Source of the DNA: Pseudomonas sp. HOU2
Lineage (GTDB): Bacteria; Pseudomonadota; Gammaproteobacteria; Pseudomonadales; Pseudomonadaceae
NCBI RefSeq assembly: GCF_040729435.1
Contig: NZ_CP160398.1
Span: forward strand, 5,375,001 to 5,439,000
Reading direction: 5' to 3'
Length of the DNA stretch: 64,000 bases
Shown here in pieces: positions 1 to 8,493 of the stretch. Below the pieces are notes generated by a model. It saw nothing but the letters and a program-made list of their open reading frames with translations. It searched no databases and was not told the origin of the DNA. A program made the position numbers and the translations under genes. Position 1 is the first letter of the stretch; every line of letters starts with the position of its first letter.

Positions 1-46
1 CGAATCCTTCGCCTGGAGTTATAGGCAGACTAAAAGCGAGGCAAGC

Positions 47-724
47 ATGGACAAACAGCACAAGGCCAGTATTGACGGGGATCAATGGGCGCAGTGCGTG
101 CGGGATCGTGGGTGGCTTTGGGACGCCGCGTCGGGCGAGGCTTCGGCGACCCTGATCCTGGCGCATGGTGCGGGGGCGCCGATGGACAGCGACTGGATGA
201 ACGATATGGCTGGGCGCCTTGCTGCACTTGGGGTGAATGTGTTGCGGTTTGAGTTTCCTTATATGGCGCAGCGGCGTATCGACGGTGGCAAGCGTCCGCC
301 TAATCCGGCGCCGAAACTGCTTCAGTGTTGGCGTGAAGTGTTCGCTGAAGTGCGACGTCATGTCGCTGGGATTTTGGCCATCGGTGGTAAGTCCATGGGC
401 GGGCGGATGGCCAGTCTTTTGGCTGACGAATTGGGCGCCGATGCGCTTGTCTGTCTTGGATATCCGTTTTATGCGGTGGGGAAACCTGAGAAACCGCGGG
501 TTGAGCATTTGGCTTCTCTGCGGACTCGGACGTTGATTGTTCAGGGGGAGCGGGATGCGCTTGGCAATCGGGACGCTGTCGAGGCTTACGATCTATCGCC
601 GAGTATTGAGGTGTTTTGGCTGGCCTCTGGGGATCATGATTTGAAGCCGCTGAAGGTTTCCGGGTTTACGCATGAGCAGCATTTGGCGTCGGCTGCGGAG
701 AAGGTTGCCGGGTTTCTTCGGTGA
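47..724 (+). CDS. alpha/beta hydrolase, dienelactone-hydrolase/KANL3-like
   Basis: A 225-aa cytosolic alpha/beta-hydrolase fold protein. The oxyanion region LAHGAGAPMDSDWMN lies near residue 43, the nucleophile elbow is GKSMGG (Ser near residue 115), and GDHDLKP near residue 203 supplies acid and His candidates, so the triad looks intact. There is no signal peptide. The ATG at 47 follows GAGG about 7 nt upstream. Proteins of this small family are common in proteobacteria and mostly uncharacterised; the substrate cannot be told from sequence. It stands alone: the next 1 kb is repeats. Family call is firm, function unknown. Confidence 0.8.
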   Translation: MDKQHKASIDGDQWAQCVRDRGWLWDAASGEASATLILAHGAGAPMDSDWMNDMAGRLAALGVNVLRFEFPYMAQRRIDGGKRPPNPAPKLLQCWREVFAEVRRHVAGILAIGGKSMGGRMASLLADELGADALVCLGYPFYAVGKPEKPRVEHLASLRTRTLIVQGERDALGNRDAVEAYDLSPSIEVFWLASGDHDLKPLKVSGFTHEQHLASAAEKVAGFLR

Positions 725-744
725 GGCTTTGTTTGGAGGCATAT

Positions 745-1058
745 CCGTTGCTGCGGTCACGGCCACTTAGGGTTTCGCCCTTACGGCGACTCACTTTTTT
801 TACAAACGCCTAAAAAAAGTAAGCAAAAAAACGCTTGCTCCTGCGTTCGGCCCGCTCGCTGGGGCTCGGGGTCCCTTCGCTCCGGGATCCATCCGGGCGC
901 AGCGCCTACGGTTTGCTTCGCTGCACCTCCTCTCGCTGTGTTTGGCTGCGCCAAACGGTCGCTGCGCTCCCACGCCCGAATGAATCCCTCCACTCAGCCT
1001 TCCGATGTCGCCCGTGGATCAAGATCAAGAGCTGCAGCCGAGCTTGCGCTCATCCTGG
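745..1058. repeat. long dispersed repeat, copy 1
   Basis: About 310 bp that recur almost base for base at 44085-44398 in the same orientation; a diverged copy in opposite orientation lies at about 44690-44935. It holds short open frames on both strands, but none has a ribosome binding site or resembles a known protein. It looks like a dispersed non-coding repeat typical of fluorescent pseudomonads. The 725-1600 stretch holds this repeat and REP sequences and no supported gene. Confidence 0.75.
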
Positions 1059-1084
1059 AGTGGGGCGGCTGCGCCGCGGGTTTT

Positions 1085-1358
1085 GTGTAGGAGCTGCCGA
1101 AGGCTGCGATCTTTTGATCTTGATCTTGTGGGAGCTGGCCTGCCTGGCGGCCTACGACCCGACCATTCACTTACTGATGCACCCCATCCAACTGTAGGAG
1201 TGAGCCTGCTCGCGATGGCGCCCTGATACCTGACCAACATCCTGCAGACTGCATGCAATCCCTGTGGGAGCTGGCTTGCCAGCGATGACGGTCTGACAGC
1301 CGACCATTCCCTTACTGACGCACCCAGTCCAAATGTGGGAGCGAGCTTGCTCGCGAAA
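1085..1358. repeat. REP-type cluster (several families)
   Basis: Contains a TGTAGGAGCTGCCG...GCTGCGATCTTTTGA unit at 1085, GTGGGAGCTGG-type units near 1127 and 1264, and GTGGGAGCGAGCTTGCTCGCG at about 1336-1356. The same units recur many times in the window, usually as inverted pairs between genes. They are short extragenic palindromes and do not code. Confidence 0.75.
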
Positions 1359-1564
1359 GCTGCCTGCCAGACACCATCAAAATATCAGGAAAAACCCGAC
1401 ACTCCCTGCGCATAAACGTAACCTCGCAAGCACGTTTAAAGTACACGAACCGTTACGCCATAACGGCTACAACGCCTTGCGCCGTTACCTACGCGTACGC
1501 CAGAATCCGCCGGCTTACACGGCTATGGGCCGGGCTATATCGTTTCCCTGTCACTGAAAATCAG

Positions 1565-1775
1565 TGATCGGGTTTGGTAGCCTGTCTGTAATAGCCGTAT
1601 GGCAACACCTATGCAGTCCCTTTTTGGGACTCGGTTTTATGGTGGTCATGCGTGGGGCTCATTCGTGAGCGCCGGGTTCCTATTGCAGCCGGTCTACCAA
1701 CCCGCGTATGGCCGCCACCCATCGTTTGGTAGCGTGGGTGATGGCTCCTTGAAATCTGCGATAGGAGTTACATCC
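1565..1775 (+). ncRNA. candidate structured leader RNA, C4/CI-like
   Basis: A 5' leader directly upstream of the DUF6124-type gene. Visible structure: AGTCCC-TTTTT-GGGACT hairpin (1615-1631), GCTCA-UUCG-TGAGC hairpin (1657-1670), and a CTACCAA segment at 1694-1700 that can pair with TTGGTAG in either of two flanking copies of TTTGGTAGC (1573-1581 and 1725-1733). The upstream pairing can extend to about 13 nt with bulges. One central sequence complementary to two flanking ones is the seqA/seqB/seqC logic of the phage P4 CI RNA and P1 C4 RNA. The reading frame of the downstream gene is open through most of it (from 1599), as can occur in P4-type leaders. Structure is seen; the family link is inference. 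Confidence 0.5.
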
Positions 1776-2135
1776 ATGTTCAAAGCCACACCCAACCCAC
1801 CAATCACCGATCCAACCCCTCGCCACCCCGAGCTCGAGTCCCAAAAGACAAAAGACGCCGCCGACCGCGCACTCGACTATTACCTTGGTCCCGATATCCC
1901 GAAGTACTTCCCACCCAAGGCTCGCCCCATCTACATGGTCGATCCCACGCTCGATGACGAAACTCTGCTCGTCGAAGCCAGTGAATCACTGTCGTCAGCC
2001 AATGCCATGGCCGGCAATATCGCCAACTCGGTGAAAGGCCCCGAGCGCAAACCGCTGCTGGCGCTGCAACAGCTGATCATGTTGAACGAGCTGGTGGTCA
2101 ATCGACTGCTGGATAAGCTGAAGTTATCTCAATAA
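1776..2135 (+). CDS. DUF6124 (DUF3077-like) family protein
   Basis: A 119-aa protein starting MFKATPNPP and ending in a helical, Leu-rich C-terminus (about residues 70-119, with SSANAMAGN and LNELVVNRLLDK). This pattern is typical of small Pseudomonas proteins annotated DUF6124/DUF3077, often several per genome and of unknown function. The ATG at 1776 is preferred because AGGAG sits 8 nt upstream (1763-1767). The open frame extends in phase to 1599, but that part is better explained as structured leader. No signal peptide or membrane segment. Expression is probably controlled by the leader. Function unknown. Confidence 0.7.
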   Translation: MFKATPNPPITDPTPRHPELESQKTKDAADRALDYYLGPDIPKYFPPKARPIYMVDPTLDDETLLVEASESLSSANAMAGNIANSVKGPERKPLLALQQLIMLNELVVNRLLDKLKLSQ

Positions 2136-2158
2136 TTTTGCTGGCCGTTATGGCCTCT

Positions 2159-2229
2159 TCGCGAGCAAGCTCGCTCCCACATTGGTTCTGCGTACACAGG
2201 ACTAAATGTGGGAGCGAGCTTGCTCGCGA
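2159..2229. repeat. REP inverted pair
   Basis: TCGCGAGCAAGCTCGCTCCCACAT-type sequence at 2159-2182 and its reverse complement at 2206-2229. The left copy carries the CTCCCAC half-site used by the IS110-family element at 54.9-56.1 kb and is an unoccupied potential target. Confidence 0.85.
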
Positions 2230-2264
2230 ATGCGGTCTGCCAGACACCATCAGTTTCAGACTGG

Positions 2265-2300
2265 CAACAAAAAGCCCGGACGCTTTCGCTGTCCGGGCTT
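2265..2300 (-). terminator. intrinsic terminator of the aer-like gene
   Basis: Perfect 10-bp stem AAGCCCGGAC (2272-2281) / GTCCGGGCTT (2291-2300), followed on the minus strand by a T-run, about 80 nt past the stop codon of the chemoreceptor gene. Confidence 0.75.
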
Positions 2301-2305
2301 CCAGG

Positions 2306-2376
2306 TCAAAAGATCGCAGCCTTCGGCAGCTCCTACAATAAACAGTGTAGGAGCTGCCGCAGGCTGCGATCTTTTG
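2306..2376. repeat. REP inverted pair
   Basis: TGTAGGAGCTGCCG family: inverted copies at 2306-2337 and 2346-2376, abutting the stop codon of the chemoreceptor gene, between two convergent genes. Confidence 0.85.
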
Positions 2377-2379
2377 CTT

Positions 2380-3945
2380 TTAGCGGTTAAACCGCTCCAC
2401 CAACGAATACTGCGTATTCGCCGTCTTGGTCAGCTCTTCACTCAGCAATGCCGAGTTATGCGCTTGCTCGGACGTCTGGTCCGCCAGTTCCGAAATGTTG
2501 CTGATGTTGCGGCTGATTTCCTCAGCCACCGCACTTTGCTCTTCGGTGGCGGCGGCGATCTGCGTGGTCATGTCGGTAATATTGGCCACCGCTTCGCTGA
2601 TGCCCACCAGTGCCTGATCCGCCTCCAGCACTCGCGCCACACCTTCTTCCGCCTGGCGATGCCCGGCTTCCATGGTTTGCACGGCGCTGGACGCGGTCTG
2701 CTGCAGCTTGGCGATCAGAGCGTGGATCTGGCCGGTAGACTCGCTGGTGCGTTGCGCCAGTTGACGGACTTCGTCGGCGACCACGGCAAAACCACGGCCC
2801 ATCTCGCCGGCACGTGCCGCTTCGATGGCGGCGTTGAGGGCGAGCAGGTTGGTCTGGTCGGCGATGCCTTTGATCACGTCGACCACGCCGCCGATTTCGT
2901 CGCTGTCCTTGGCCAGTTGGGTGACGGTCAGGCCGGTTTCACCGACCACCACCGACAGGCGCTGAATGGCTTCGCGGGTTTCCCCGGCGATATCTCGGCC
3001 ACGACCGGTCAGGCGATTGGCTTCCTGGGTGGCGTCAGCGGTGCGCTGGACGTGGCTGGCCACTTCCTGGGTGGTGGCGGCCATCTGGTTGACGGCGGTG
3101 GCGACCTGTTCGGTTTCCACACGCTGACGTTCCAGACCGCTGGAGCTGTTGTGCGCCAGGGCGTCGGACTGTTTGGCCTGATCGGTCAGGTGTTCGGCGG
3201 TGTCCTGCAGGCGGGTCAGGCAGGTTTTCAGGCGCGCTTCCTGGCTGAGGATCGACATTTCCAGACGCGCCTGCGCGCCACGGCTGTCGGTGTACATCTG
3301 CGCGATCAGCGGGTCGGAAGTGGTCTGCTCGGCCAGACGCAGCAGGCGTTTGAGCCCACGTTGCTGCCATTGCAGGCCCATCAGGCCCAGCGGTACCGAC
3401 AGGCCGGCAGCGAGGGCAAAGCCCCAGTGCGAGTTCAGGGTCGCGCCGATCACGAAGCTCAACTGGCTGACCAGAATGAACGGCAGCCAGTCCTGCAGCA
3501 CCGGCAGCCATTTGTCGCTGGAAGGAATTGCCGACTTGCCTTGGTTGATGCGTTGGTAGAGCGCTTCGGCACGGCGGATCTGTTCGGCGGTGGGTTTGAT
3601 CCGCACCGACTCGTAACCGACCACCTGATTGCCGTCGAACACCGGTGTCACGTAGGCGTTCACCCAGTAGTGGTCACCGGATTTGCAGCGATTCTTGACA
3701 ATGCCCATCCATGGCAAGCCTTGTTTCAATGTGCCCCACATGTGCGAAAACACCGCAGCCGGCACGTCGGGGTGACGAACCAGGTTGTGCGGCGCACGGA
3801 TCAGCTCTTCACGCGAAAACCCGCTGATTTCGACGAAAGCGTCGTTGCAGTAGGTGATCACGCCTTTGGCGTCGGTTGTGGAAATCAACCGCTGCTGAGC
3901 CGGGAAAGTCCGTTCGCGTTGTGTAATGGGCTGGTTGTTACGCAT
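2380..3945 (-). CDS. aer: PAS-containing methyl-accepting chemotaxis protein, Aer-like
   Basis: A 521-aa energy-taxis/aerotaxis transducer. Residues about 20-120 form a PAS domain ([20 protein letters not shown], then the HPDVP and [10 protein letters not shown] regions), which in Aer holds FAD. Two hydrophobic stretches near residues 145-190 (around [14 protein letters not shown] and [13 protein letters not shown]) should anchor it in the inner membrane. The C-terminal half is a coiled-coil MCP signalling domain with the hairpin tip [21 protein letters not shown], which contacts CheA/CheW. Length and N-terminus ([18 protein letters not shown]) match Pseudomonas Aer closely. ATG start, single-gene unit with its own terminator. 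Redox/oxygen sensing is inferred from the family. Confidence 0.9.
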   Translation of the reverse strand: MRNNQPITQRERTFPAQQRLISTTDAKGVITYCNDAFVEISGFSREELIRAPHNLVRHPDVPAAVFSHMWGTLKQGLPWMGIVKNRCKSGDHYWVNAYVTPVFDGNQVVGYESVRIKPTAEQIRRAEALYQRINQGKSAIPSSDKWLPVLQDWLPFILVSQLSFVIGATLNSHWGFALAAGLSVPLGLMGLQWQQRGLKRLLRLAEQTTSDPLIAQMYTDSRGAQARLEMSILSQEARLKTCLTRLQDTAEHLTDQAKQSDALAHNSSSGLERQRVETEQVATAVNQMAATTQEVASHVQRTADATQEANRLTGRGRDIAGETREAIQRLSVVVGETGLTVTQLAKDSDEIGGVVDVIKGIADQTNLLALNAAIEAARAGEMGRGFAVVADEVRQLAQRTSESTGQIHALIAKLQQTASSAVQTMEAGHRQAEEGVARVLEADQALVGISEAVANITDMTTQIAAATEEQSAVAEEISRNISNISELADQTSEQAHNSALLSEELTKTANTQYSLVERFNR

Positions 3946-4047
3946 GGTTTTTCAATCCGCAAGGCTTTGAAAGGTTGTCGGCGTTGTCAGGAAATTATTG
4001 AAGATTTTTTTCAGATATATGTACGGCGTCGCAAAACCGCGCTTGCT

Positions 4048-4839
4048 TCAACCGGCCAGCATCGGATAGGTGAACAGCGCAAAATGCAGCAGGTTCAGCC
4101 CGAAGTGCGTGGCGATCGCCGCCGCCAGCCCGCCGAAACGGTAGGCCAGACCATAGCCGACCCCCGCCAGACCCGCCAGCAACACCCAATGCCATCCAGC
4201 GCCCAGATGCGCCAGGGCAAAGATCAGCGACGCCAGCAGCAGCGCGAGGTTGTCGCCGTGGGGCAGATGCTTGAACAGCCGGCTCAAGCCGCCCTGTATA
4301 TAGCCACGAAACAGCGCCTCCTCGACCAGCGTCACCAGCAGCAGATTGTTCAGCAGCCACAGCCACGCCTGATCGGGCCACTTCGGCGCCCAGGCAATCA
4401 TGCCGAACAGAAGCGCTCCACCCAGCGCCATTACGGCGCTCAACGTCAGCCCTAGGACGCTGGCGAACACCGTCAGACGCAGCGAGCGGGCCGCGACAAT
4501 CCACGGGCAGGCGAGCAACAGCCAGAAGCCGATCAGGGGTTTGTCCAGATTCAGGTACATCGCGAACGGCACAGCGTCGTCGGTGAAACGCAGCGGGGCG
4601 ATGGCCCGGCCGTTGGCGAATCCCGGCAACCAGTGCAGTGCCAGCGACAGCGCGAGGAAGATGAACACGGCATGCCCCAGCAGGCGCGCCACCGGCACCT
4701 GCTGTTGGCGCACGGCGAAACCGGTCACCAGCAACAATCCGAAGGAGATCAGCGCGAGCCAGCCGAGTTGGCCGAAACTCAACGCCAATCCATAACCGAG
4801 GCTGAGAAGTGCCAGATAGAGCCATGGCAACGCCTTCAT
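4048..4839 (-). CDS. CPBP-family intramembrane glutamic endopeptidase
   Basis: A 263-aa polytopic inner-membrane protein with about eight hydrophobic segments. The CPBP (Abi/Rce1-like) signatures are present: EEALFRG near residue 175 (EExxxR), FALAHLG near 207 (FxxxH) and HFGLNLLHF near 244 (HxxxN). Members cleave prenylated or bacteriocin-related substrates in other systems; in Pseudomonas the substrate is unknown. No bacteriocin genes are nearby, so this is probably a housekeeping member. ATG start at 4839. Confidence 0.85.
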   Translation of the reverse strand: MKALPWLYLALLSLGYGLALSFGQLGWLALISFGLLLVTGFAVRQQQVPVARLLGHAVFIFLALSLALHWLPGFANGRAIAPLRFTDDAVPFAMYLNLDKPLIGFWLLLACPWIVAARSLRLTVFASVLGLTLSAVMALGGALLFGMIAWAPKWPDQAWLWLLNNLLLVTLVEEALFRGYIQGGLSRLFKHLPHGDNLALLLASLIFALAHLGAGWHWVLLAGLAGVGYGLAYRFGGLAAAIATHFGLNLLHFALFTYPMLAG

Positions 4840-4943
4840 CGAAAGTCCTTGTGCAGAATTTTGTGGAAGGGCTTTCTACACGGGTGAGGGCGTTGGGACA
4901 AGTAAAGCTGTGGCGGGAAACGGTGACACGCCGCAATCCTCTG

Positions 4944-5023
4944 TGTAGGAGCTGCCGCAGGCTGCGATCTTTTGATCTTGAAACGCCAAAGTCAAAAGAT
5001 CGCAGCCTGCGGCAGCTCCTACA
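4944..5023. repeat. REP inverted pair
   Basis: TGTAGGAGCTGCCGCAGG-type unit at 4944-4975 with a perfect inverted copy at 4992-5023. It lies 3' of the isonitrile hydratase gene on the minus strand and could act as an mRNA 3' stabiliser or terminator. Confidence 0.85.
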
Positions 5024-5045
5024 GGGTTTTATGTGTGGCTGAGGA

Positions 5046-5732
5046 TCAGTGCAGGTTGAGTTTCGCGGCTGCGCGTTCGGTGATCTCCGAGCGCAGTTTC
5101 AGCGACGGCGCAGCACGCAGGCGGGCCTCGTCGACAATCGCGCTCGGTGCCGTATCAGGGCTGCCCGAATTGAACGGCGGCGCCGGCGCATATTCCAGTT
5201 GCAACTGAATCAACTGCGCCGCCTCGGCCCCCACCAGTTCGGCGGCCAGCACCAGCGCAAAATCGATCCCGGCGGTGATCCCGCCACCGGTAAACAGATT
5301 GCCGTCGCGCACCACCCGATCCTGCACCGCAATTGCGCCGAGTTTTGGCAGCAGTTCGTGATAGGCCCAGTGGGTGGTGGCGCGTTTGCCGCGAAGCAGT
5401 CCGGCTGCACCAAGCACCAGCGAGCCGGTACAAACCGACGTCACGTATTTGGCCTGCGCCGCCTGACGCTTGATGAACCCCAGCGTCTGCTCATCTTCCA
5501 TCAGCGGCCCGACCCCGGCGCCGCCGGGCACGCAGATCACATCCAGATTCGGGCAGTCCTCGAAGGTGGTGGTCGGTTTCAGCAGCAGGCCGGTGCTGGC
5601 GGTGACCGGCACCAGATCTTTCCAGATCAGATGCACCTGCACGTCGGGCAGCGAGGCCAGCACGTCATAGGGACCGGTCAGGTCGAGTTGCTGCACCTGC
5701 GGAAACAACAGAAAACCGATCTGCAACGTCAT
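5046..5732 (-). CDS. inhA: isonitrile hydratase, DJ-1/PfpI family
   Basis: A 228-aa cytosolic enzyme expected to hydrate isonitriles to N-substituted formamides. It closely resembles Pseudomonas isonitrile hydratase from the N-terminus (MTLQIGFLLFPQVQQLDLTG) through the nucleophile elbow VTSVCTGSLVLG (Cys near residue 101) to GGGITAGIDFAL. The ATG at 5732 has GGAG about 8 nt upstream; a longer in-phase frame reaches 5834 but would run into the divergent regulator's promoter. It is transcribed away from a GlxA-type regulator with an 88-bp gap, the classic arrangement of a regulator and its target. No membrane or export signals. Confidence 0.88.
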   Translation of the reverse strand: MTLQIGFLLFPQVQQLDLTGPYDVLASLPDVQVHLIWKDLVPVTASTGLLLKPTTTFEDCPNLDVICVPGGAGVGPLMEDEQTLGFIKRQAAQAKYVTSVCTGSLVLGAAGLLRGKRATTHWAYHELLPKLGAIAVQDRVVRDGNLFTGGGITAGIDFALVLAAELVGAEAAQLIQLQLEYAPAPPFNSGSPDTAPSAIVDEARLRAAPSLKLRSEITERAAAKLNLH

Positions 5733-5820
5733 GATTCTTTCTCCATTTGAGGGGTGGACGGCTTCACTGTAGGCGCGTAGGTTTTGGCGCATACGCCAAT
5801 CAGCCCACGAATTACGCCAA

Positions 5821-6804
5821 ATGCCGAAAACCATTCACGTACTCGCGTTTGCCAACGTACAAATCCTCGACGTTACCGGGCCGCTGCAAGTGTTTGCCTC
5901 GGCCAACGACATCGCCCGTCAGCGCGGCTTGCCCGTGCCTTATGCGCCTTCGGTGATTACCCGCGAGGGCGGGGCGGTGATGTCGTCCGCCGGGCTGGCG
6001 GTACTGGCCGAACCGTTGCCACAGCAGGCCAGCGATACCTTGATCATCGCCGGTGGCTGGGGCATTTACCTGGCGGCGGAAGATGTGCCGCTGGTGGATT
6101 GGGTGCGCGAGCATGCGGCGAAATGTCGACGCGTGGCCTCGGTCTGCACCGGCGCCTTCTTGTTGGCCGCCAGTGGCTGGCTCGACGGTCGCCGCGTGGT
6201 CACCCACTGGACACGCTGCGAGCAACTGGCGCAGCAGCACCCGAAGTTGCAGGTCGAAGCCAACCCGATCTTCATCAACGACGGCCCGGTCTGGACCTCG
6301 GCCGGCGTGACCGCCGGCATCGATCTGGCATTGGCGATGGTCGAGGAAGACCTGGGCCGCGACATCGCCCTCGACGTCGCCCGGCATCTGGTGGTGTTCC
6401 TCAAACGCCCCGGCGGGCAATCGCAATTCAGCGTGACCCTGGCCCTGCAGAATCAGGGCAATCGCTTTGATGAACTGCACGCCTGGATCGCCGAAAACCT
6501 CACCTGCGACCTCGGCGTCCCGACCTTGGCCGAACAGGCCGGCATGAGCGAACGCAGCTTCATCCGCCACTACCGCGCCGACACCGGCCAGACCCCGGCC
6601 CGCGCCATCGAGCTGATCCGCGTCGAAACCGCGCGGCGTCTGCTCAGTGATACCGGGTTGCCGGTGAAACGGATTGCGGCCAACTGCGGGTTTGGCAGTG
6701 AAGAGACGTTGCGCCGCAGTTTTTTGCGCGCGATCGGGGTGACGCCGCAGGCGTATCGGGAGCGGTTTTCGGTCAGTGCTGGAGCAGATCCAGTAATGCC
6801 TTGA
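5821..6804 (+). CDS. GlxA-family AraC-type transcriptional regulator
   Basis: A 327-aa regulator: an N-terminal DJ-1/PfpI amidotransferase-like ligand domain (residues about 5-190, with the elbow VASVCTGAFLLAA) and a C-terminal AraC helix-turn-helix pair (residues about 220-318, with LAEQAGMSERSFIRHYRADTGQTPA and the second HTH KRIAANCGFGSEETLRRSFLRAIG). The two-domain layout is standard for GlxA regulators. It is divergent from the isonitrile hydratase gene, its likely target, and the two share the DJ-1 fold. Its 3' end overlaps the convergent hydrolase gene by 32 bp. Confidence 0.88.
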   Translation: MPKTIHVLAFANVQILDVTGPLQVFASANDIARQRGLPVPYAPSVITREGGAVMSSAGLAVLAEPLPQQASDTLIIAGGWGIYLAAEDVPLVDWVREHAAKCRRVASVCTGAFLLAASGWLDGRRVVTHWTRCEQLAQQHPKLQVEANPIFINDGPVWTSAGVTAGIDLALAMVEEDLGRDIALDVARHLVVFLKRPGGQSQFSVTLALQNQGNRFDELHAWIAENLTCDLGVPTLAEQAGMSERSFIRHYRADTGQTPARAIELIRVETARRLLSDTGLPVKRIAANCGFGSEETLRRSFLRAIGVTPQAYRERFSVSAGADPVMP

Positions 6805-7666
6805 GGGTTTGCTGCGGTGCTTCTTCGGGAATGTTGTGACCGACATCGGGCAGCACGCGCCTTTCGTAGGGGCCGGTGAAATGTGCAATGTCTTCATCTG
6901 ATTCCGGCGCCGGGCCAACCCCGTCATCGGCACCGCACAGGGAGATCGTCGGCACGCTGATCGGCGGTTGTTTGATCAACGCGTCTTCCATCCATTGCAG
7001 CGCCGGATCGCCTGCGGCGTACATGAAGCGATGGCGGTAAGAATGAATCACCACGTCAACGAAGTCCGGGTTGTCGAAGGCCGGAGCGCTCAGCGGATAA
7101 CGTTCGGCGTTACGTGCCCAGGTCGGTGACCACAATTTCCACAGCAGTTCACAGAACGCCTGCCGATTTTGCGTCAGGCCTGCGACGCCGCGTGGCGTGT
7201 GGAAATAGTACTGGTACCAATAACGATGCTCGGTCTCGGGATCCAGTGGCCGGGTCGAATTGGCGATGTCCTGCACGTTATAACCATCCCCCGTCACCAA
7301 CCCGCGCACCCGCTCGGGAAACAACGCCGCAACGATGCAAGCTGCCCGACCGCCCCAGTCGTAACCGCAAAGCGTGGCTTGTTCGATACCCAGTGCATCC
7401 ATCAACTCCAGCAAATCCTGGGCGAGGGCTGCTTGCTGGCCAGAACGCAGCGTGTCCGGGCTATTGAAACGGGTCGGGCCGTAACCGCGCAGATACGGCA
7501 CGATCACCCGATAACCCTCGGCGGCAAGCACCGGGGCGATTTCGTCGTACGCCCGGGGCGAGTAGGGGAAGCCATGCAGCAATATGACTGCGTCGCCGTT
7601 GGACGGGCCGTGCTGTTCAAAGGCAACGGTCAGGTTCGGTGTCAATACGCATTGAATGTCAGACAC
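6773..7666 (-). CDS. alpha/beta hydrolase with Asp nucleophile (epoxide hydrolase/dehalogenase-like)
   Basis: About 297 aa. Oxyanion motif LLHGFPYSPRAYDE, nucleophile elbow CGYDWGG with Asp in place of Ser, cap domain in the middle, and catalytic His in LPDVGHNIPEE. An Asp nucleophile is the hallmark of epoxide hydrolases and haloalkane/haloacid-type dehalogenases. The GTG at 7666 is preferred: GGAG lies 6 nt upstream. A second GTG four codons earlier (7678) has no ribosome binding site. No signal peptide. It converges on the GlxA gene with a 32-bp overlap. The physiological substrate is unknown. Confidence 0.8.
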   Translation of the reverse strand: MSDIQCVLTPNLTVAFEQHGPSNGDAVILLHGFPYSPRAYDEIAPVLAAEGYRVIVPYLRGYGPTRFNSPDTLRSGQQAALAQDLLELMDALGIEQATLCGYDWGGRAACIVAALFPERVRGLVTGDGYNVQDIANSTRPLDPETEHRYWYQYYFHTPRGVAGLTQNRQAFCELLWKLWSPTWARNAERYPLSAPAFDNPDFVDVVIHSYRHRFMYAAGDPALQWMEDALIKQPPISVPTISLCGADDGVGPAPESDEDIAHFTGPYERRVLPDVGHNIPEEAPQQTLKALLDLLQH

Positions 7667-7714
7667 GGCAGACTCCACGGCAATGGGCGTCAGGCAACAC
7701 TAGACCATTCCTTG

Positions 7715-7808
7715 GTGGCGAGGGAGCTTGCTCCCGCAGGCCTGCGCAGCGGGTCCATTGAAGTATGGGGTCGCTTCGCAACCCGGCGGGAGCAAGCTCC
7801 CTCGCCAC
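7715..7808. repeat. REP inverted pair
   Basis: GTGGCGAGGGAGCTTGCTCCCGC unit and its inverted copy, with a GCGCAGC/GCTTCGC-type spacer, between two minus-strand genes. Confidence 0.85.
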
Positions 7809-7842
7809 AGGGGAAGCGTCACTTGCCGGCGTCCGTTCCTGG

Positions 7843-8481
7843 TCAGCCGAACAGCACCTTTTGCCAATGATCTTCGCTGATGATCGCAATCGGCACGCCG
7901 CTGTCTCTCAGCTCAACGGCTTTCTTGATCTTGGTGCCGTAAGAGCTGTGAAGCTACTGATCATTGCCAATGCTCCCCACTACCAAATAGTGAATCTTTT
8001 TGCTGACGGAACCGCCAATAAGGCCGCCGCGTTCGAGGATCTGCGACTCACATTCTTTACGTGGCCCATAGGCCATGACGCCTGTAAACAGGAACACCCG
8101 ATCAATCAGGCATAACTGCGGGGCAGGGTTGTCGAGAGGAAGACTGGTCGGCGCGGCAAACGTGGGTGTTTGTGTTGGTGCGACTGGCAGCCCGGTGAAC
8201 TGATGCAGCATTTCCAGCAGCTCCGCAGACTCGTCTGCGTCCAGAACTCCGTCACTGAGCATGTCGGCAAGGCGCCTGTAAAGGATGTTCACAACCGGAT
8301 CATCCAGGTGCACCAAATGGGTTTCAATCCAGGTTCTGAGAAACTCGGCTTCTTGCTGGTTGATCGTGCCGTCTGCGGCAAGCCCGGCTGCGATGCCAAT
8401 GAGAGCATCGACCGAGCGCCGCTCGATCTTTGCCTGGTGAAAGAACACACTGCTCTGAAATTCCTGATGCAAATCGACCAT
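7843..8481 (-). pseudogene. TerB-like/BRCT-domain protein, interrupted by an in-frame amber codon
   Basis: Translation from the ATG at 8481 (AAGGAG 8 nt upstream) gives 175 residues, then TAG at 7954-7956. Reading on in the same frame gives LHSSYGTKIKKAVELRDSG... and a natural TGA at 7843-7845, 212 codons in all. Residues about 20-95 look TerB-like (alpha-helical, IAAGLAADGTINQQEAEFLRTWI). Residues from about 130 form a BRCT domain as in NAD-dependent DNA ligase (FLFTGVMAYGPRKECE, then the LERGGLIGGSVSKKIHYLVVG region). The stop falls in the BRCT where related proteins usually have Trp, so one change TGG to TAG explains it. The remainder is intact, suggesting recent loss, suppression, or a sequencing error. 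It is followed 12 bp upstream by a small conserved gene in the same direction. Confidence 0.8.
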
Positions 8482-8493
8482 CGTTGCTTCTCC

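Noticed and set aside
781..1258. Short open frames on both strands in the long repeat
   Set aside because: They recur with every copy of the repeat, lack ribosome binding sites and resemble no protein family.
1599..1775. 59-residue N-terminal extension of the DUF6124 protein
   Set aside because: A good ribosome binding site precedes the ATG at 1776, and the upstream part is better explained by RNA structure, although translation of it cannot be excluded.
2206..4455. 749-codon plus-strand frame
   Set aside because: It lies antisense to the Aer-like gene and begins in a REP; the minus-strand gene has full domain support.
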